In this document: positions 63,765 through 64,000 of the stretch, in pieces | Layout: each line of letters opens with the position of its first letter | Position numbering within the stretch: position 1 is the first letter of the stretch | Assembly (NCBI GenBank): GCA_002224055.1 | Contig: AZLU01000015.1 | Location: forward strand, 1 to 64,000 | Source: Pezizomycotina sp. ARF18 | Lineage: Eukaryota; Ascomycota | DNA: 64,000 bases | Reading direction: 5' to 3' | Notes under the pieces: generated by a model | Databases searched by the model: none | What the model was told of the DNA's origin: nothing | The model's input: the letters and a program-made list of their open reading frames with translations, nothing else | Translations under genes and position numbers: made by a program

Positions 63765-63821
63765 GCCAGGCCAAAAATTTGCCAGCCAAAACCTCGCCAG
63801 CCAAAACTTTGCCAGCCACAC
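63765..63821. repeat. 15-bp tandem repeat GCCAGCCAAAACYTY, about 3.7 copies
   Basis: Copies begin at 63765 (imperfect, 16 bp), 63781, 63796 and 63811. The 15-bp unit keeps frame, so the minus strand would encode FWLAK, FWLAR and FWLAN in a row, but no surrounding gene supports that reading. Confidence 0.75.
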
Positions 63822-63851
63822 AAAATAAATATCAAAGTGGTTAACCATGGC

Positions 63852-63859
63852 AAAAATAA

Positions 63860-63890
<31 letters not shown>

Positions 63891-63901
63891 TAAAAATAAA
63901 A
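63852..63901 (+). repeat. (TAAAA)n / (TAAAAA)n microsatellite
   Basis: Ten or so TAAAA or TAAAAA units, the longest of three such tracts in the window. Confidence 0.9.
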
Positions 63902-64000
63902 TTGGTCCTCCAAAAATCCTTCAACAACAACAAAAATTTCATCTCATCGCCCAAACAGCTTATTAAAACGAACAAACGGCAATCACCAACATCCTTTCTC

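Overview
The window looks like nuclear DNA of a filamentous ascomycete (Pezizomycotina). The evidence is the gene set: a lipase-NACHT-WD40 STAND receptor, a carboxypeptidase S-type M20 peptidase, a rhodopsin-domain membrane protein, a fungal C2H2 protein with the CPLCGELL / DIKPYICTF signature, and a DUF7580-type protein. Introns are short (about 70-160 bp) with GT..AG ends. I cannot place it to class or genus.

Layout. 1-3.86 kb holds no gene I can support. 3.86-4.40 kb (-) is a small deaminase. 5.3-10.1 kb (+) is the STAND receptor. 10.1-12.4 kb is AT-rich and empty. 12.4-18.35 kb is a very diverged tandem repeat with a mean period near 161 bp, in plus orientation. 18.43-24.05 kb is a gene island: an M20 peptidase (-) and a transmembrane SPRY-like protein (+). 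About 25-51.6 kb is the same kind of repeat in the opposite orientation, interrupted by one rhodopsin-domain gene (+) at 38.78-40.25 kb. 52-62 kb is gene-rich: a secreted aspartic-protease-like protein (-), a Cys/His-rich zinc-type protein (-), a C2H2 protein (-), a DUF7580 protein (+) divergent from it, and a small Cys-rich CWS..CGH protein (+). The last 2 kb has microsatellites and a 15-bp tandem repeat.

Two observations matter most. First, about 32 kb of apparently empty DNA is a satellite-like array whose units have drifted so far that only short anchors line up. Its orientation flips across the 18.4-24.4 kb gene island, so two inverted arms flank the genes. Second, nearly every gene reads as well-conserved protein but slips frame by single bases every few hundred bp, often at short homopolymers, with few or no simple nonsense changes. 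That fits uncorrected indels in a long-read assembly better than old decay, so these genes should not be called dead from this sequence alone.

Functionally, the receptor, DUF7580, C2H2 and rhodopsin-domain genes belong to classes that are expanded and variable in filamentous fungi (non-self recognition and environmental sensing). The deaminase and M20 peptidase are metabolic. No transposase, reverse transcriptase, tRNA, rRNA or CRISPR could be supported.
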